From assembly GCA_951801955.1 (NCBI GenBank), contig CATOOV010000001.1, positions 1 through 64,000 on the forward strand: 64,000 bases of DNA, read 5' to 3'. The position numbers were made by a program, and so were the translations under genes. Below are positions 33,887-43,486 of this stretch, piece by piece. Position 1 is the first letter of the stretch, and every line of letters starts with the position of its first letter. The DNA comes from an uncultured Lachnospiraceae bacterium (GTDB lineage Bacteria; Bacillota; Clostridia; Lachnospirales; Lachnospiraceae). The notes below the pieces were generated by a model. It was given only the letters and a program-made list of their open reading frames with translations. It was not told the DNA's origin and did not search any database.

Positions 33887-35546
33887 TACAAAAGAGTATG
33901 CGTTGGCGATGGAGCAATTTATCTTGAAAATGGAAAAGATCTCAGATTTCATCCACCCTGGTACCCAGGAAGCCATGGACCCTCTGTGCAAGGCGCTGAG
34001 GATTGCCCAGGTGGAAGCCGTATTTTATGAAGTTTTGGAATACGATGAATTAAAGTGGGGCGGGCGTGCCGTCTTTTATCGGGAAGGCGCTTTCGATGAG
34101 GGACGGTGTATAAAATATCGTGAACAGACCGAAGAGGGGAACCTGATTGAGTACTTTATTTATCAGGTCAAAGGGGAAGCGGACTGGGAGCCCCAAGAGC
34201 TGGAAAAAATTCAGATTTTTATAAAGCTGCTGTTTACCTTTCAGGGGCGCATCCTTATTATGCAAGTGGTGGATAATCTTACTTTCCGGGACCAGGAATT
34301 TGGCGTTTATAATTTAAACTGGTTTATGAAGAATGCAAATCTTAAAATTTCAGAAGGGGAGATTGGAAAATATGCCGCATGTTATTTTAACCTGAAGCAT
34401 TTTTCTGTAATCAACCAGCAGATTGGACGCGGACGGGGAACCATGGTAATGGGGAAATTTATTCGCAAACTGAAGGATCGGCTTGGCAGCAAAGAGATGG
34501 TCTGCCGGGTAGGCGGGGACAATTTTGTGGCATTGTTTTTTAAAAGCAATCTGAAACTGGTGATGGATTATTTAAAAGGCGTTGGCATTGTTTACGACGA
34601 AAAAGAGCAAAAAAGAGTTTGGATCACAACGTATGCCGGCTATTATATGATACCAGGCAATTGCAAAAGCGCTGCTAATATTATGGATTGCCTTGGAACT
34701 GCAATTAATATGGCAAAAAATGTCCGCAAGACGGAGTATGTTTTTTTCGATGAGGAATTGATGCAGGGAATCCGGGTAGGGAAGATGATTGAAGCTTCGC
34801 TTCCAGAGGCAATCCAGAGGGAAGAATTCCAGGTATATTACCAGCCTAAAATTTTGTTAAAAGATTATCGCTTAATTGGGGCGGAAGCCTTGTGCCGCTG
34901 GTTCCAGAATGGAAAAGTGGTGGCGCCTGGAGAATTTGTGCCTATTTTAGAACAAAGTAAGCTGATTTGTATGCTGGATTTTTATATGCTTGAGCATGTC
35001 TGCAGGGATATACGCAGGTGGCTGGATGAGGGAAAGCAAGTAGTGACTGTTTCTGTAAATTTATCCCGTATCCATATGGGGGATATGGATTTGCTGGAGA
35101 ATATACTTGCCATTGTGGACAAATACCAGGTTCCCCATGAATATATTGAAATTGAGCTGACAGAGACTGGGATAGAGGTAGATTTTGACAACCTTAAGAC
35201 CTTGGTTTCTGGGCTGCGGGGACAGGGAATCAGCACTTCTGTGGATGATTTTGGAACAGGGTATTCCTCGATCAATTTGATTCGTGAGCTGCCTTGGAGC
35301 GTATTAAAAATTGATAAGAGTTTTCTTCCCGGAAAAGGAGAAACAGACGATCACAAGCTGATTATGATTAAACATTTGATTGCACTGGCACAGGATATGG
35401 ATATAGAATGTATTGTGGAGGGTGTGGAAACCGTAGATCAAGTGAAGCTGCTGAAAGAGAATAATTGTTATCTGGCACAGGGATACTATTTTGATAAGCC
35501 GCTGCCCGTTCAGAAGTTTGAAGAAAAACTGTTGGAAATCTGTTAA
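33876..35546 (+). CDS. EAL-domain c-di-GMP phosphodiesterase with degenerate GGDEF
   Basis: 556 residues from ATG 33876, preceded by GGGAGGAACGGC within the PocR gene. N-terminal ~130 residues unassigned. The GGDEF domain carries GGDNF in place of GG(D/E)EF and is likely inactive as a cyclase. The EAL domain looks active: AEALCRW, VNLSRIHM, IELTETGIE, DDFGTGYSS, LKIDKSF, VEGVET are all present. It should hydrolyse cyclic di-GMP, with input from the coupled PocR protein. A terminator follows. Confidence 0.9.
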   Translation: MAFDTKEYALAMEQFILKMEKISDFIHPGTQEAMDPLCKALRIAQVEAVFYEVLEYDELKWGGRAVFYREGAFDEGRCIKYREQTEEGNLIEYFIYQVKGEADWEPQELEKIQIFIKLLFTFQGRILIMQVVDNLTFRDQEFGVYNLNWFMKNANLKISEGEIGKYAACYFNLKHFSVINQQIGRGRGTMVMGKFIRKLKDRLGSKEMVCRVGGDNFVALFFKSNLKLVMDYLKGVGIVYDEKEQKRVWITTYAGYYMIPGNCKSAANIMDCLGTAINMAKNVRKTEYVFFDEELMQGIRVGKMIEASLPEAIQREEFQVYYQPKILLKDYRLIGAEALCRWFQNGKVVAPGEFVPILEQSKLICMLDFYMLEHVCRDIRRWLDEGKQVVTVSVNLSRIHMGDMDLLENILAIVDKYQVPHEYIEIELTETGIEVDFDNLKTLVSGLRGQGISTSVDDFGTGYSSINLIRELPWSVLKIDKSFLPGKGETDDHKLIMIKHLIALAQDMDIECIVEGVETVDQVKLLKENNCYLAQGYYFDKPLPVQKFEEKLLEIC

Positions 35547-35591
35547 TTCCTGCGGGCATTGGCGTGAAATGCCCTGTGGATTCAAATTGGT

Positions 35592-35619
35592 CCTGCTGCG
35601 GTAGCAGCAGGTTCTTTTC
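35592..35619 (+). terminator. Terminator after the PocR-EAL operon
   Basis: CCTGCTGC-GGTA-GCAGCAGG followed by TTCTTTT. It lies just before the ribosome site of the ABC exporter gene. Confidence 0.8.
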
Positions 35620-35650
35620 GCATTTTAAATTTCAGAAAGGAAACAAAATT

Positions 35651-37387
35651 ATGGGACAGAAATTGAAAAAGCTTGCCTCCTACTACAGACCATACCTGCC
35701 ATTATTTCTTGCAGATATGTTTTTTGCAATTTTGGGAGCAGGAGTGACGTTGGTGATTCCTTTGATTGTGCGTTATATTACCGATCGCGTGATTACCCTG
35801 GAATCACAGGCGGCGCTTGATAAAATCACGGTTCTTGGGGTGGTTATGCTTGCCTTGGTTGCCATAGAGTGTTTTTGCAATTACTTTATTTCTAATTATG
35901 GGCATGTGATGGGCGCGAAGATTGAGTATGATATGCGTGCTGAAATTTTTGAGCATTATCAAAAGCTGTCTTTTTCTTTTTTTAACAATCAGAAAGTTGG
36001 ACAGTTGATGTCAAGGATTACCAGTGATTTATTTGACATCAGTGAGTTATTGCATCATGGTCCAGAGGATCTTGTGATTTCGTTGATAAAAATTGTCGGT
36101 TCTTTTGTGATTTTAATTAATATTGACCGAAAATTAACCTTGGTGGCATTTGCCTTTGTACCTGTTATGCTCGTATATGCCGCCTATTTTAATACCAGGA
36201 TGAAACGTGCTTTTAAGCGCAACCGGGTTAAGATTGCTGAAATTAACAGCCAAATTGAAGATAACCTCTCAGGAATCCGCGTAGTGAAATCTTTTGCTAA
36301 CGAAGATGTGGAGATGGAGAAATTTGAGCAGGGTAACCAAGGGTTTTTGGCAGCGAAGAAAAACAGTTATATTTATATGGCAGGGTACCATTCTGGATTG
36401 GGAGCCTTGACGACCATGATTACGATTGCTGTCCTTGTAGCGGGCGCCGTGCTGATTACCCACGGGCAGGTAAGCGTGACGGATTTGATTACGTTTCTTT
36501 TGTATATCAATACTTTTACGGAGCCAGTGAAAAAACTGATCAATTTTACAGAACAGTTCCAAAACGGTTATACTGGTTATGAGCGTTTTATGGAAATGAT
36601 GGCGATTGAGCCAGATATTGTAGATCGGTCGGGAGCAGTGGAGATTCCACAAATCAAAGGGGACATTTCTTTTGAGGATGTGTCCTTTCACTATGAGGAA
36701 AATACAGAGACGGTGCTGCATCATATAAATCTTGAGGTACATGCTGGCTCCTACATGGCACTGGTAGGTTCTTCCGGCGCTGGAAAGAGCACATTGTGCA
36801 GTTTAATTCCACGGTTTTACGATGTGACAGAAGGCGCTGTCAAGATTGATGGCATTGATATCCGCGATATCAAATTAAAGAGCCTTCGTAGCAAGATTGG
36901 GATTGTACAGCAGGATGTCTATCTGTTTGTGGGGACTGTGATGGACAATATCCGTTATGGCAAACCAAAGGCTTCCAGGGAGGAAGTGATAGAGGCAGCA
37001 AAAAATGCCAATGCCCATGAATTTATTATGGCATTGCCCAATGGATATGATACAGATATTGGACAGAGGGGCGTAAAGCTTTCCGGGGGACAAAAGCAGA
37101 GATTGTCCATTGCGCGGGTATTTTTGAAAAATCCGCCCATACTTATATTTGACGAGGCGACATCAGCGCTGGATAATGAAAGTGAAAAGGTGGTGCAGGA
37201 GTCTTTGGAGAAACTTGCCAAAAACCGTACTACGTTTGTGATTGCGCACAGGCTGTCCACTATACGCAATGCCCAGAAGATTTTAGTCCTTACAGATACC
37301 GGGATTGAGGAAGAAGGAAGCCACAAGGAGTTACTGGAAAAAGATGGCATTTATGCAAAGTTATATCAGATGCAGTTTGCCGGATAA
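35651..37387 (+). CDS. ABC exporter (fused permease-ATPase)
   Basis: 578 residues from ATG 35651 (MGQKLKKLASYYRPY), after AAAGGAAAC; the longer track frame passes through the terminator. Six transmembrane helices in residues ~15-300, then a nucleotide-binding domain with Walker A GSSGAGKST, Q loop, signature LSGGQ, Walker B ILIFDEATSALD and H-loop AHRLST. A half-transporter of the MsbA/LmrA type; homodimer likely because no partner is adjacent. Substrate unknown. Confidence 0.9.
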   Translation: MGQKLKKLASYYRPYLPLFLADMFFAILGAGVTLVIPLIVRYITDRVITLESQAALDKITVLGVVMLALVAIECFCNYFISNYGHVMGAKIEYDMRAEIFEHYQKLSFSFFNNQKVGQLMSRITSDLFDISELLHHGPEDLVISLIKIVGSFVILINIDRKLTLVAFAFVPVMLVYAAYFNTRMKRAFKRNRVKIAEINSQIEDNLSGIRVVKSFANEDVEMEKFEQGNQGFLAAKKNSYIYMAGYHSGLGALTTMITIAVLVAGAVLITHGQVSVTDLITFLLYINTFTEPVKKLINFTEQFQNGYTGYERFMEMMAIEPDIVDRSGAVEIPQIKGDISFEDVSFHYEENTETVLHHINLEVHAGSYMALVGSSGAGKSTLCSLIPRFYDVTEGAVKIDGIDIRDIKLKSLRSKIGIVQQDVYLFVGTVMDNIRYGKPKASREEVIEAAKNANAHEFIMALPNGYDTDIGQRGVKLSGGQKQRLSIARVFLKNPPILIFDEATSALDNESEKVVQESLEKLAKNRTTFVIAHRLSTIRNAQKILVLTDTGIEEEGSHKELLEKDGIYAKLYQMQFAG

Positions 37388-37405
37388 GGAGATTATAAGA
37401 GTTTT

Positions 37406-38323
37406 ATGGATATATTATTTAAGAAGATTGAACTGGAAGACCAGAACGTAATTGAAGGTTATTTAAAGCACAAAACATATCGGAGCTGTGAATTATCATT
37501 TTCCAATATTTATCTCTGGAGCCGAAAATATAAAACAGACTTTGCAATCGTGGAGGATGCGTTGTTATTTCGGGGATATACAGAAAACGGGGAAGTCAGC
37601 ATTACATTTCCGGCAGGTGGGCAGCAGCAGGTTCATAAGGCAATGGATGCAATGCTTTTATGGTTTGAAGAACAGTCGGTTCCATTTCATATGCATCTGG
37701 TTTTAGAACAGGATTTTGAATTGTTGGAATCCTGGTATCCAGCAAAGTTTCAGATTGAATATAACAGGGATCTTGCCGATTATGTGTATGAGACAGAGAA
37801 ATTGACTACCCTTGCCGGAAAAAAACTTCATGGCAAGCGCAATCACATCAATAAATTTAAGGAAAATAATCCCGACTGGGTATACGAGCCAATTAATACG
37901 GAAAATGCAGAAGAATGTTTTCAGATGGCGTTGAAATGGCGGGAAGAAATGCAGTGTGAGATTGATGTGGAAAAACGGGATGAGATGTGTGTTACCTTAA
38001 ATTCCCTGCGGCTTTTGGAGGAGTTAAAATTAAAGGGCGGGCTTTTGCGTGCCAAGCCGCAAGGAGAGGTGATTGCTTTTACCATTGGAGAGCCGTTAAA
38101 TCCAGATACTTTTGTGGTGCATATTGAAAAGGCTTATGCCTGGATACAGGGGGCATATCCTATGATTAACCAGCAGTTTGTCACCCACACGGCACAAGGA
38201 TACCAGTTTGTGAACCGGGAAGAAGATACGGGTTCCGAGGGGCTTCGTAAAGCAAAGCTGTCTTACCGTCCCGCATTTCTGGTGCAAAAAGGCGTGGTAA
38301 CTCTGCGAAAAGCAGATATTTAG
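37406..38323 (+). CDS. DUF2156 (GNAT-like) protein
   Basis: 305 residues matching the family related to the catalytic part of phosphatidylglycerol lysyltransferase: CELSFSNIYLWSRKYKTDF near the start, GKKLHGKRNHINKFK in the middle, and YPMINQQFV..YQFVNREEDTGSEGLRKAKLSYRP near the end. It lacks membrane helices, so is probably a soluble aminoacyl- or acyl-transferase; the true substrate is not evident. It follows the ABC exporter by 18 bases. Confidence 0.82.
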   Translation: MDILFKKIELEDQNVIEGYLKHKTYRSCELSFSNIYLWSRKYKTDFAIVEDALLFRGYTENGEVSITFPAGGQQQVHKAMDAMLLWFEEQSVPFHMHLVLEQDFELLESWYPAKFQIEYNRDLADYVYETEKLTTLAGKKLHGKRNHINKFKENNPDWVYEPINTENAEECFQMALKWREEMQCEIDVEKRDEMCVTLNSLRLLEELKLKGGLLRAKPQGEVIAFTIGEPLNPDTFVVHIEKAYAWIQGAYPMINQQFVTHTAQGYQFVNREEDTGSEGLRKAKLSYRPAFLVQKGVVTLRKADI

Positions 38324-38368
38324 AAAGAAAAGATTAGAAATAGAATCAAAAATCAGGAGGAAAGCGAC

Positions 38369-39502
38369 ATGACAAAGATTGATATTATTTCAGGTTTTTT
38401 AGGTGCAGGAAAGACAACCTTTATTAAAAAAATGTTGGAAGATGTCTTTCAGGGAGAAAAGATTGTGCTGATTGAAAATGAATTTGGAGAGATTGGCATT
38501 GATGGAGGTTTTTTAAAAGATTCTGGGATTGAGATTAGTGAATTAAACTCTGGCTGTATCTGTTGTTCCCTGGTGGGAGATTTTGGAAAAAACCTTAGGG
38601 AGGTGATGGAACGTTTCCATCCTGACCGCATTTTGATTGAGCCGTCCGGCGTAGGAAAATTGTCTGATGTTATGAAATCTGTGCAGGAAGTAGAAAAAGA
38701 AAATCAAGTAAAATTGAATGGACGGATTACCGTGGTTAATGCGGCAAAGGCAATGAAACAGATGAAAGCATTTGGTGAATTTTTTAATAACCAGATTGAA
38801 TATGCAACAGTGGTAGTATTGAGCCGCACCCAGAATGTGAAGCCAGAACAGACAGAAACAGTGGCAAAGGCGATTCAGGAGAAGAATCCCAAAGCAGCAA
38901 TTATCACAACTGCGTGGGAAAAGATTGATGGAAAGCAAATTTATAAGGTAATTGGGCAGCAAAAATCCTTGGAAGAACAACTTTTAGAAGAGCACAAACA
39001 TCATCACGAGCACGGGCATGAATGCCATGAGCACCAACATGACCATGAGCATGAGTGCCATGAGCACCATCACGAGCACGGGCATGAATGCCATGAGCAC
39101 CAACATGACCATGAGCATGAGTGCCATGAGCACCATCACGAGCATGGGCATGAGTGTCATGAGCACCATCACGACCACGGAGAGGACTGTACTTGCGGAT
39201 GCCATGAGCACCATCACCATCATGCAGATGAAGTATTTACTAGCTGGGGAAAAGAGACCCCCCATGTATTTACAAGGGAAACCATTGAACATGCCATGAA
39301 GGTATTCTGTGACACGGAGGATTATGGAACTATCCTGCGTGCCAAAGGTATGGTGCCCTGTGAGGACAGTACCTGGATTTATTTTGATATGGTGGATGGG
39401 GAATATGAACTCCGAAACGGGGAAGCTGACTATACTGGAAGGCTTTGTGTGATTGGTACAGAGTTGAAAGAAGAAAAATTAGCGGAACTTTTTGGAATCT
39501 AG
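38369..39502 (+). CDS. CobW/COG0523 GTPase with His-rich metal loop
   Basis: 377 residues of the G3E metallochaperone family. Walker A GFLGAGKTT (9-17), the metal-binding CxCC motif CICC (near 64-67), and EPSGVGK are present. A ~75-residue insertion, built from 22-residue repeats rich in HEHGHECHE and HQHDHEHECHE, should bind zinc or nickel. A C-terminal CobW_C-like domain follows. AGGAGGAAAGCGAC precedes the ATG. Role in delivering a metal to a client protein is inferred; the gene downstream is a second, altered CobW-family member. Confidence 0.9.
   Translation: MTKIDIISGFLGAGKTTFIKKMLEDVFQGEKIVLIENEFGEIGIDGGFLKDSGIEISELNSGCICCSLVGDFGKNLREVMERFHPDRILIEPSGVGKLSDVMKSVQEVEKENQVKLNGRITVVNAAKAMKQMKAFGEFFNNQIEYATVVVLSRTQNVKPEQTETVAKAIQEKNPKAAIITTAWEKIDGKQIYKVIGQQKSLEEQLLEEHKHHHEHGHECHEHQHDHEHECHEHHHEHGHECHEHQHDHEHECHEHHHEHGHECHEHHHDHGEDCTCGCHEHHHHHADEVFTSWGKETPHVFTRETIEHAMKVFCDTEDYGTILRAKGMVPCEDSTWIYFDMVDGEYELRNGEADYTGRLCVIGTELKEEKLAELFGI
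39002..39199 (+). repeat. Three 66-bp tandem repeats coding the His-rich loop
   Basis: CATCACGAGCACGGGCATGA begins units at 39002, 39068 and 39134 (third diverged). The unit is an exact multiple of codons, so copy-number change would lengthen or shorten the loop without a frameshift. Confidence 0.85.
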
Positions 39503-39651
39503 TTCTACCTACCAGGGAAATATGGAACCCCACTTGGAAATATTTTCAGCCCATCATATAGGAATTGTTCTATCCATTAGGGTCAATAATGTTCTAAGGC
39601 TGGGGATCATCAAAGAGTGTAAGAAGAATTGAGAAGAAAGGGTGTGAAAGA

Positions 39652-40593
39652 ATGGAGATTCCAGTATATCTTTTTTCCGGGTTTATGGACAGTGGGAAAA
39701 GTTCTCTCATCAGAGAAACCCTGATTGATGGGGAGTTTGGCGAGGGGGGGGAGACACTGCTGATTCTCTGTGAGGATGGAGAGGTAGAATTTGAGGAAGC
39801 TCAATTGGCGAAAGTCCATACCAGTTTGGTTATGATTGAGGAGGAAACAGCATTTACCTCGGCGAAGTTAAAGGAATTACAGCTTGCGTACCAGCCAGAT
39901 CAGGTATTTATCGAATACAATGGAACTTGGCAGATGTCTACCTTCTTGGAAATAGATCTGCCAAAGGACTGGGTGCTGGTGCAGTCCCTTGCCACAGTGG
40001 ATGCAACTACTTTTGAAATGTATCTCAACAATATGCGTGCCATGATTATGGAACAGTTATTTGCAGCAGATGTGGTGATTTTCAACCGTTGTGACGACGA
40101 TACCCCAAAGGGCAAATTCCGCCGTGCGATTAAAGTACTTAATCGGAAAGCACAGATCGCCTATGAACGTGCAGATGGTACAATAGATGAAAATGACATG
40201 GAAGAACTGCCCTATGATCTGGGTCAGGAAGTTGTAGAGATTACAGATATGGATTATGGGATCTGGTACATGGATGCTATGGATGACCCGAAAAAGTATG
40301 AAGGCAAGAAAGTCCGCTTTCTTGCGTTGGTCTATCGCCCGCAAAAGTTAAAAAAGGGAGTATTTGTGCCAGGGCGTTTTGCCATGACTTGCTGTGAAGA
40401 TGATATTACCTTTGTAGGATTTAAATGTAAGTGCGACAGGGCATCAGAGATTGCCCACAAGTCCTGGATTACCATTACAGCAGAGATACATTATGAGTTT
40501 GCCCTGGAATACAAGGGAAAGGGTCCCGTCTTGTATGCCCTGAACATCCAGCCGGCAGAGAAACCAGAAGACGAACTGATTTATTTTAGCTGA
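39652..40593 (+). CDS. CobW-like GTPase fused to a DUF1980 (YcgQ-type) domain
   Basis: 313 residues. N-terminal G3E-like domain with Walker A GFMDSGKSS (9-17) and a NRCDD segment in place of NK(T)D, but no CxCC motif. The C-terminal ~110 residues resemble the conserved end of YcgQ/TIGR03943 proteins: YEGKKVRFLALVYRP, ..VPGRFAMTCCEDDITFVGF, ..SWITITAEI. YcgQ-YcgR genes of Bacillus belong to the zinc-starvation regulon, so this fusion with an upstream His-rich CobW protein points to zinc trafficking. GTG-AAAG spacer with GAAAGGGTG precedes the ATG. Confidence 0.8.
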   Translation: MEIPVYLFSGFMDSGKSSLIRETLIDGEFGEGGETLLILCEDGEVEFEEAQLAKVHTSLVMIEEETAFTSAKLKELQLAYQPDQVFIEYNGTWQMSTFLEIDLPKDWVLVQSLATVDATTFEMYLNNMRAMIMEQLFAADVVIFNRCDDDTPKGKFRRAIKVLNRKAQIAYERADGTIDENDMEELPYDLGQEVVEITDMDYGIWYMDAMDDPKKYEGKKVRFLALVYRPQKLKKGVFVPGRFAMTCCEDDITFVGFKCKCDRASEIAHKSWITITAEIHYEFALEYKGKGPVLYALNIQPAEKPEDELIYFS

Positions 40594-40647
40594 TAAGATT
40601 CGCAGCAAGAAGGCTGGTACAAAAGATTTCGAGGATTATGAAGCAGG

Positions 40648-40682
40648 AAGCCCATTGGCTTTAGACAATGGGTAATTCACTA
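40648..40682 (+). other. IS200/IS605-type right-end hairpin relic
   Basis: AGCCCATTGGCTTTAGACAATGGGTAATTCAC reads like the conserved 3' end of IS605-group elements (AAGCCCA-stem-GCTTTAG-stem-TGGGTAGTTCAC). Stem CCCATTG/CAATGGG. No tnpA or tnpB survives in 40594-40949, which otherwise holds no gene. Confidence 0.5.
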
Positions 40683-40949
40683 CAAGTACTCCAATGATAC
40701 GATTTCAAAATCATTGAAACAATGAAATATATGTAGATAAGAGTTTGATGGTCGAGCAGGTTTCTTAGAATATCCGAATTATGATAGAATTAGCGCAATG
40801 TTGGCTGAGGAGAGATTGCAGGTTTTATGGAACGTAATATGGTTGAGGTGGGAAAAATATTGAAAAACTCGTGTCTCATAGATGCAAAATTATAGAAAAA
40901 GAAAGGGAAAGGCGTGGACCTAACAGGCTCGTCACGTCAAGGTGAAAGC

Positions 40950-42080
40950 ATGGTTTACAAAGAATTTCAAGATTTAAAATTATCTGCTCTTGGTATGGGG
41001 GCAATGCGTCTTCCGGTTTTGGATGGGGACGATGCAAAAATTGATGAGGAAAAAGCGACTGAGATGGTTGCCTATGCCATGGAACAGGGAATCAACTATT
41101 ATGATACTGCATGGGGATACCACAATGGCAATTCGGAGCTTGTGATGGGCAGGCTCCTTGGCATTTATCCAAGGGAGGACTATTATCTTGCCAGCAAGTT
41201 TCCTGGATATGACCTGTCCAATATGGACAAAGTGGAAGAGATTTTTGAGCGCCAGCTAGAAAAGTGCGGGGTGGAATACTTTGATTTTTATCTGTTCCAC
41301 AATGTTTGCGAGATGAATATTGATGCGTATCTGGATGAGAAATATCATATTTTTACATATTTGATGGAACAAAAAAGAAATGGGCGCATCCGCCATCTCG
41401 GATTTTCTGCCCATGGAAGCTGTGAAGTGATGAGACGGTTTTTAGAAGCCTACGGGGAGCATATGGAATTTTGCCAAATCCAGTTAAACTGGCTGGACTG
41501 GACGTTCCAAGATGCAAAGGCAAAAGTGGAACTGCTTTCAGAGTATCACATTCCTGTGTGGGTGATGGAGCCTTTGCGAGGCGGGAAGCTCTGCAGTTTA
41601 TCCGAGGAAGCGGAACATAAATTAAAAGCGCTGCGTCCCAATGAGACAATTCCCAGCATTGCTTTTCGATTTTTGCAGGCGCTTGGAGAGGTGACAATGG
41701 TACTTTCGGGGATGTCGGATTTTACTCAGCTTAAGGAAAATATCCAAACCTTTGAGACAGAGCAGCCCTTAAATCAGGCGGAATTTGATGCTGTTTTGCA
41801 GGTTGCAGAAGAAATGTTAAACAAAAAAATCCTTCCCTGTACGGCATGCCGCTATTGTGTCAGCCATTGTCCCAAGGGGCTGGATATTCCTTCTTTGCTG
41901 GAATTGTATAATGAACACAGTTTTTCTGAGGGTGGTTTCCTCGCGCCAATGGCGCTGATGGCAGTACCAGAAGAAAAGAGACCCAGCGCTTGTGTTGGCT
42001 GCAGGAGCTGTGAGGCTGTCTGTCCCCAGCAGATTAAAATATCGGAGGCAATGGCAGATTTCTGCAAAAGAATGCGGTAA
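40950..42080 (+). CDS. Aldo/keto reductase with C-terminal 4Fe-4S domain
   Basis: 376 residues from ATG 40950, after AAGGTGAAAGC. The N-terminal (beta/alpha)8 barrel has the AKR pattern (LGMGAMRLP, INYYDTAWGYHNGNSE, LASKFPG, FDFYLFHNV, HLGFSAHG). The last ~80 residues hold two ferredoxin-like Cys clusters: CTACRYCVSHCPKGLDIP and CVGCRSCEAVCPQ. This fusion is common in strict anaerobes and may couple NAD(P)H to Fe-S redox chemistry; the substrate is unknown. Confidence 0.92.
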   Translation: MVYKEFQDLKLSALGMGAMRLPVLDGDDAKIDEEKATEMVAYAMEQGINYYDTAWGYHNGNSELVMGRLLGIYPREDYYLASKFPGYDLSNMDKVEEIFERQLEKCGVEYFDFYLFHNVCEMNIDAYLDEKYHIFTYLMEQKRNGRIRHLGFSAHGSCEVMRRFLEAYGEHMEFCQIQLNWLDWTFQDAKAKVELLSEYHIPVWVMEPLRGGKLCSLSEEAEHKLKALRPNETIPSIAFRFLQALGEVTMVLSGMSDFTQLKENIQTFETEQPLNQAEFDAVLQVAEEMLNKKILPCTACRYCVSHCPKGLDIPSLLELYNEHSFSEGGFLAPMALMAVPEEKRPSACVGCRSCEAVCPQQIKISEAMADFCKRMR

Positions 42081-42140
42081 TTGCTAAAAACAACTGTTTG
42101 TCAGTAGAAGTTGACGCAAATCCACAATGTCATTAACTTA

Positions 42141-42181
42141 AGGAATCTTTTACATTTTAGCTTGTAAAAGGTTCCTTTTTT
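42141..42181 (+). terminator. Terminator inside the IS left end
   Basis: AGGAATCTTTTACA pairs with TGTAAAAGGTTCCT, followed by seven T. It would block transcription from outside into the transposase gene, a known self-limiting design of insertion sequences, and also ends the AKR transcript. Confidence 0.75.
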
Positions 42182-42245
42182 CTGTATCTTATACTGTATA
42201 ATAAAAGCAGCTGACTGATGTTTTTCTCTAAAGGCAGGTGGTTTT

Positions 42246-43240
42246 ATGAAAAATTCTCAAAAACGTACCTGTTGTGATATCAGTTTAATCCATCAGGATG
42301 AATTCCATGATTTCTGCAGAAATGGGAATATGTCCTCTTTTATAAGAAATAGAAAAATGCCGCTGAAGGATCTTCTGTTTACCATGACCAACCGGAGGGG
42401 GATTACTTTGAGCCTGGAACTACGAAATTATATGAAGACTGCACATCCAGGAATGGGAATATCAAAACCTGGCTATCTGAAACAGCGTATGAAGCTGAAC
42501 CCGCTGGTTTTTTATGAGCCCTGCCGCCATCATAACAGGAACTTTTATGCGGAACCCGGATTTTCTACCTTCCACGGATATCTAGCCCTTGCCGCGGACG
42601 GCTCAGGGATCAATATCCCTACTACAAAAGAAACCCTGGAAGAATTCGGGACATCCAGCAGAAAAGGGACAAAGCCCCAGGCATCCATAGGGCTTGGATG
42701 TCTGTATGATGTCATGGACCGGATGATTTTGGAGAGTGACTGCCGTAAATGTAAATTTGATGGAATGCGGCTTGTAGAAGAACAGATTGACCGTGTACCT
42801 GAAACGGTCGGCATATCACAGCCGTTTCTGGTCGTCATGGACAGGGGATACCCGTCTACCCCGGTCTTTATCCGGATGATGGAAAAGAACATCCCATTCC
42901 TTGTGCGCCTCAAATCCAGTGATTATAAAAAAGAGCAGGCTGCCCTGCCGGCATCGGACACATGGGTGGACATCTGTCTGGACAAGGGCCGCATCCGGCA
43001 TTATCAGGGAACAGACAGATATTGACCGGCGCATGGAAGACTGAAAAATGACCTGATCTATATTCTGTTGGAAAGGGATGCGCAGAAACAGGATAAACTG
43101 TTCCAGCAGATTTATGAGGACATCAGCAAAAATCTGGTTCCAATAAGACCAGACCGCCATTACCACCGGACAAAGGGGCAGCTTGCGGGAAAATATTCAA
43201 ATACGCATAAAAGAGCTTATTGATCAGAAAAGATATAAGG
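42246..43240 (+). pseudogene. IS4-family transposase, disrupted
   Basis: An intact frame of 259 codons (42246-43025) covers the N-terminus and first catalytic part: LALAADGSGINIP (first Asp) and FLVVMDRGYPS (second Asp). After GRIRHYQGTDRY the frame stops. Beyond it, other frames encode the end of the same family (LKNDLIYILLERDAQKQDKL, ..NLVPIRPDRHYHRTKG). The part carrying the catalytic Glu between these is missing, so the copy should be inactive on its own. Confidence 0.8.
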
Positions 43241-43486
43241 CATGAGTATGTCCCGTATGATAAATACAGTAGAATGGCATCAAATATTAGAATTGATTTT
43301 CCAAAACAATACCAGATGTCTTTTCCCCCATGGATGGGCGTAAAGCTATCCGGCATTGTTTTTTCTTAAGTTAATGACATTGTGATATTTCACACATTTT
43401 TCAAATAATATTTAAGCTTCATTTTAAGTTCCAAGATTATACTGAGCAGGAAAGAAGAATTGTGTATGAGAGGAAAGGTGAAGTTT

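Larger units (their letters stand above)
42123..43384 (+). mobile_element. IS4-type insertion sequence, internally deleted
   Basis: Perfect 20-bp terminal inverted repeats: CACAATGTCATTAACTTAAG at 42123-42142 and its reverse complement at 43365-43384. Total 1262 bp. It contains one DDE transposase gene with a disrupted C-terminal part. No clear target duplication could be identified in the immediate flanks. Sits between the AKR gene and the beta-helix lipoprotein gene. Confidence 0.85.

Noticed and set aside
38999-39230. CRISPR-like regular repeats
   Set aside because: These are contiguous 66-bp coding repeats of the His-rich loop with no spacers; no cas genes are present in the window.
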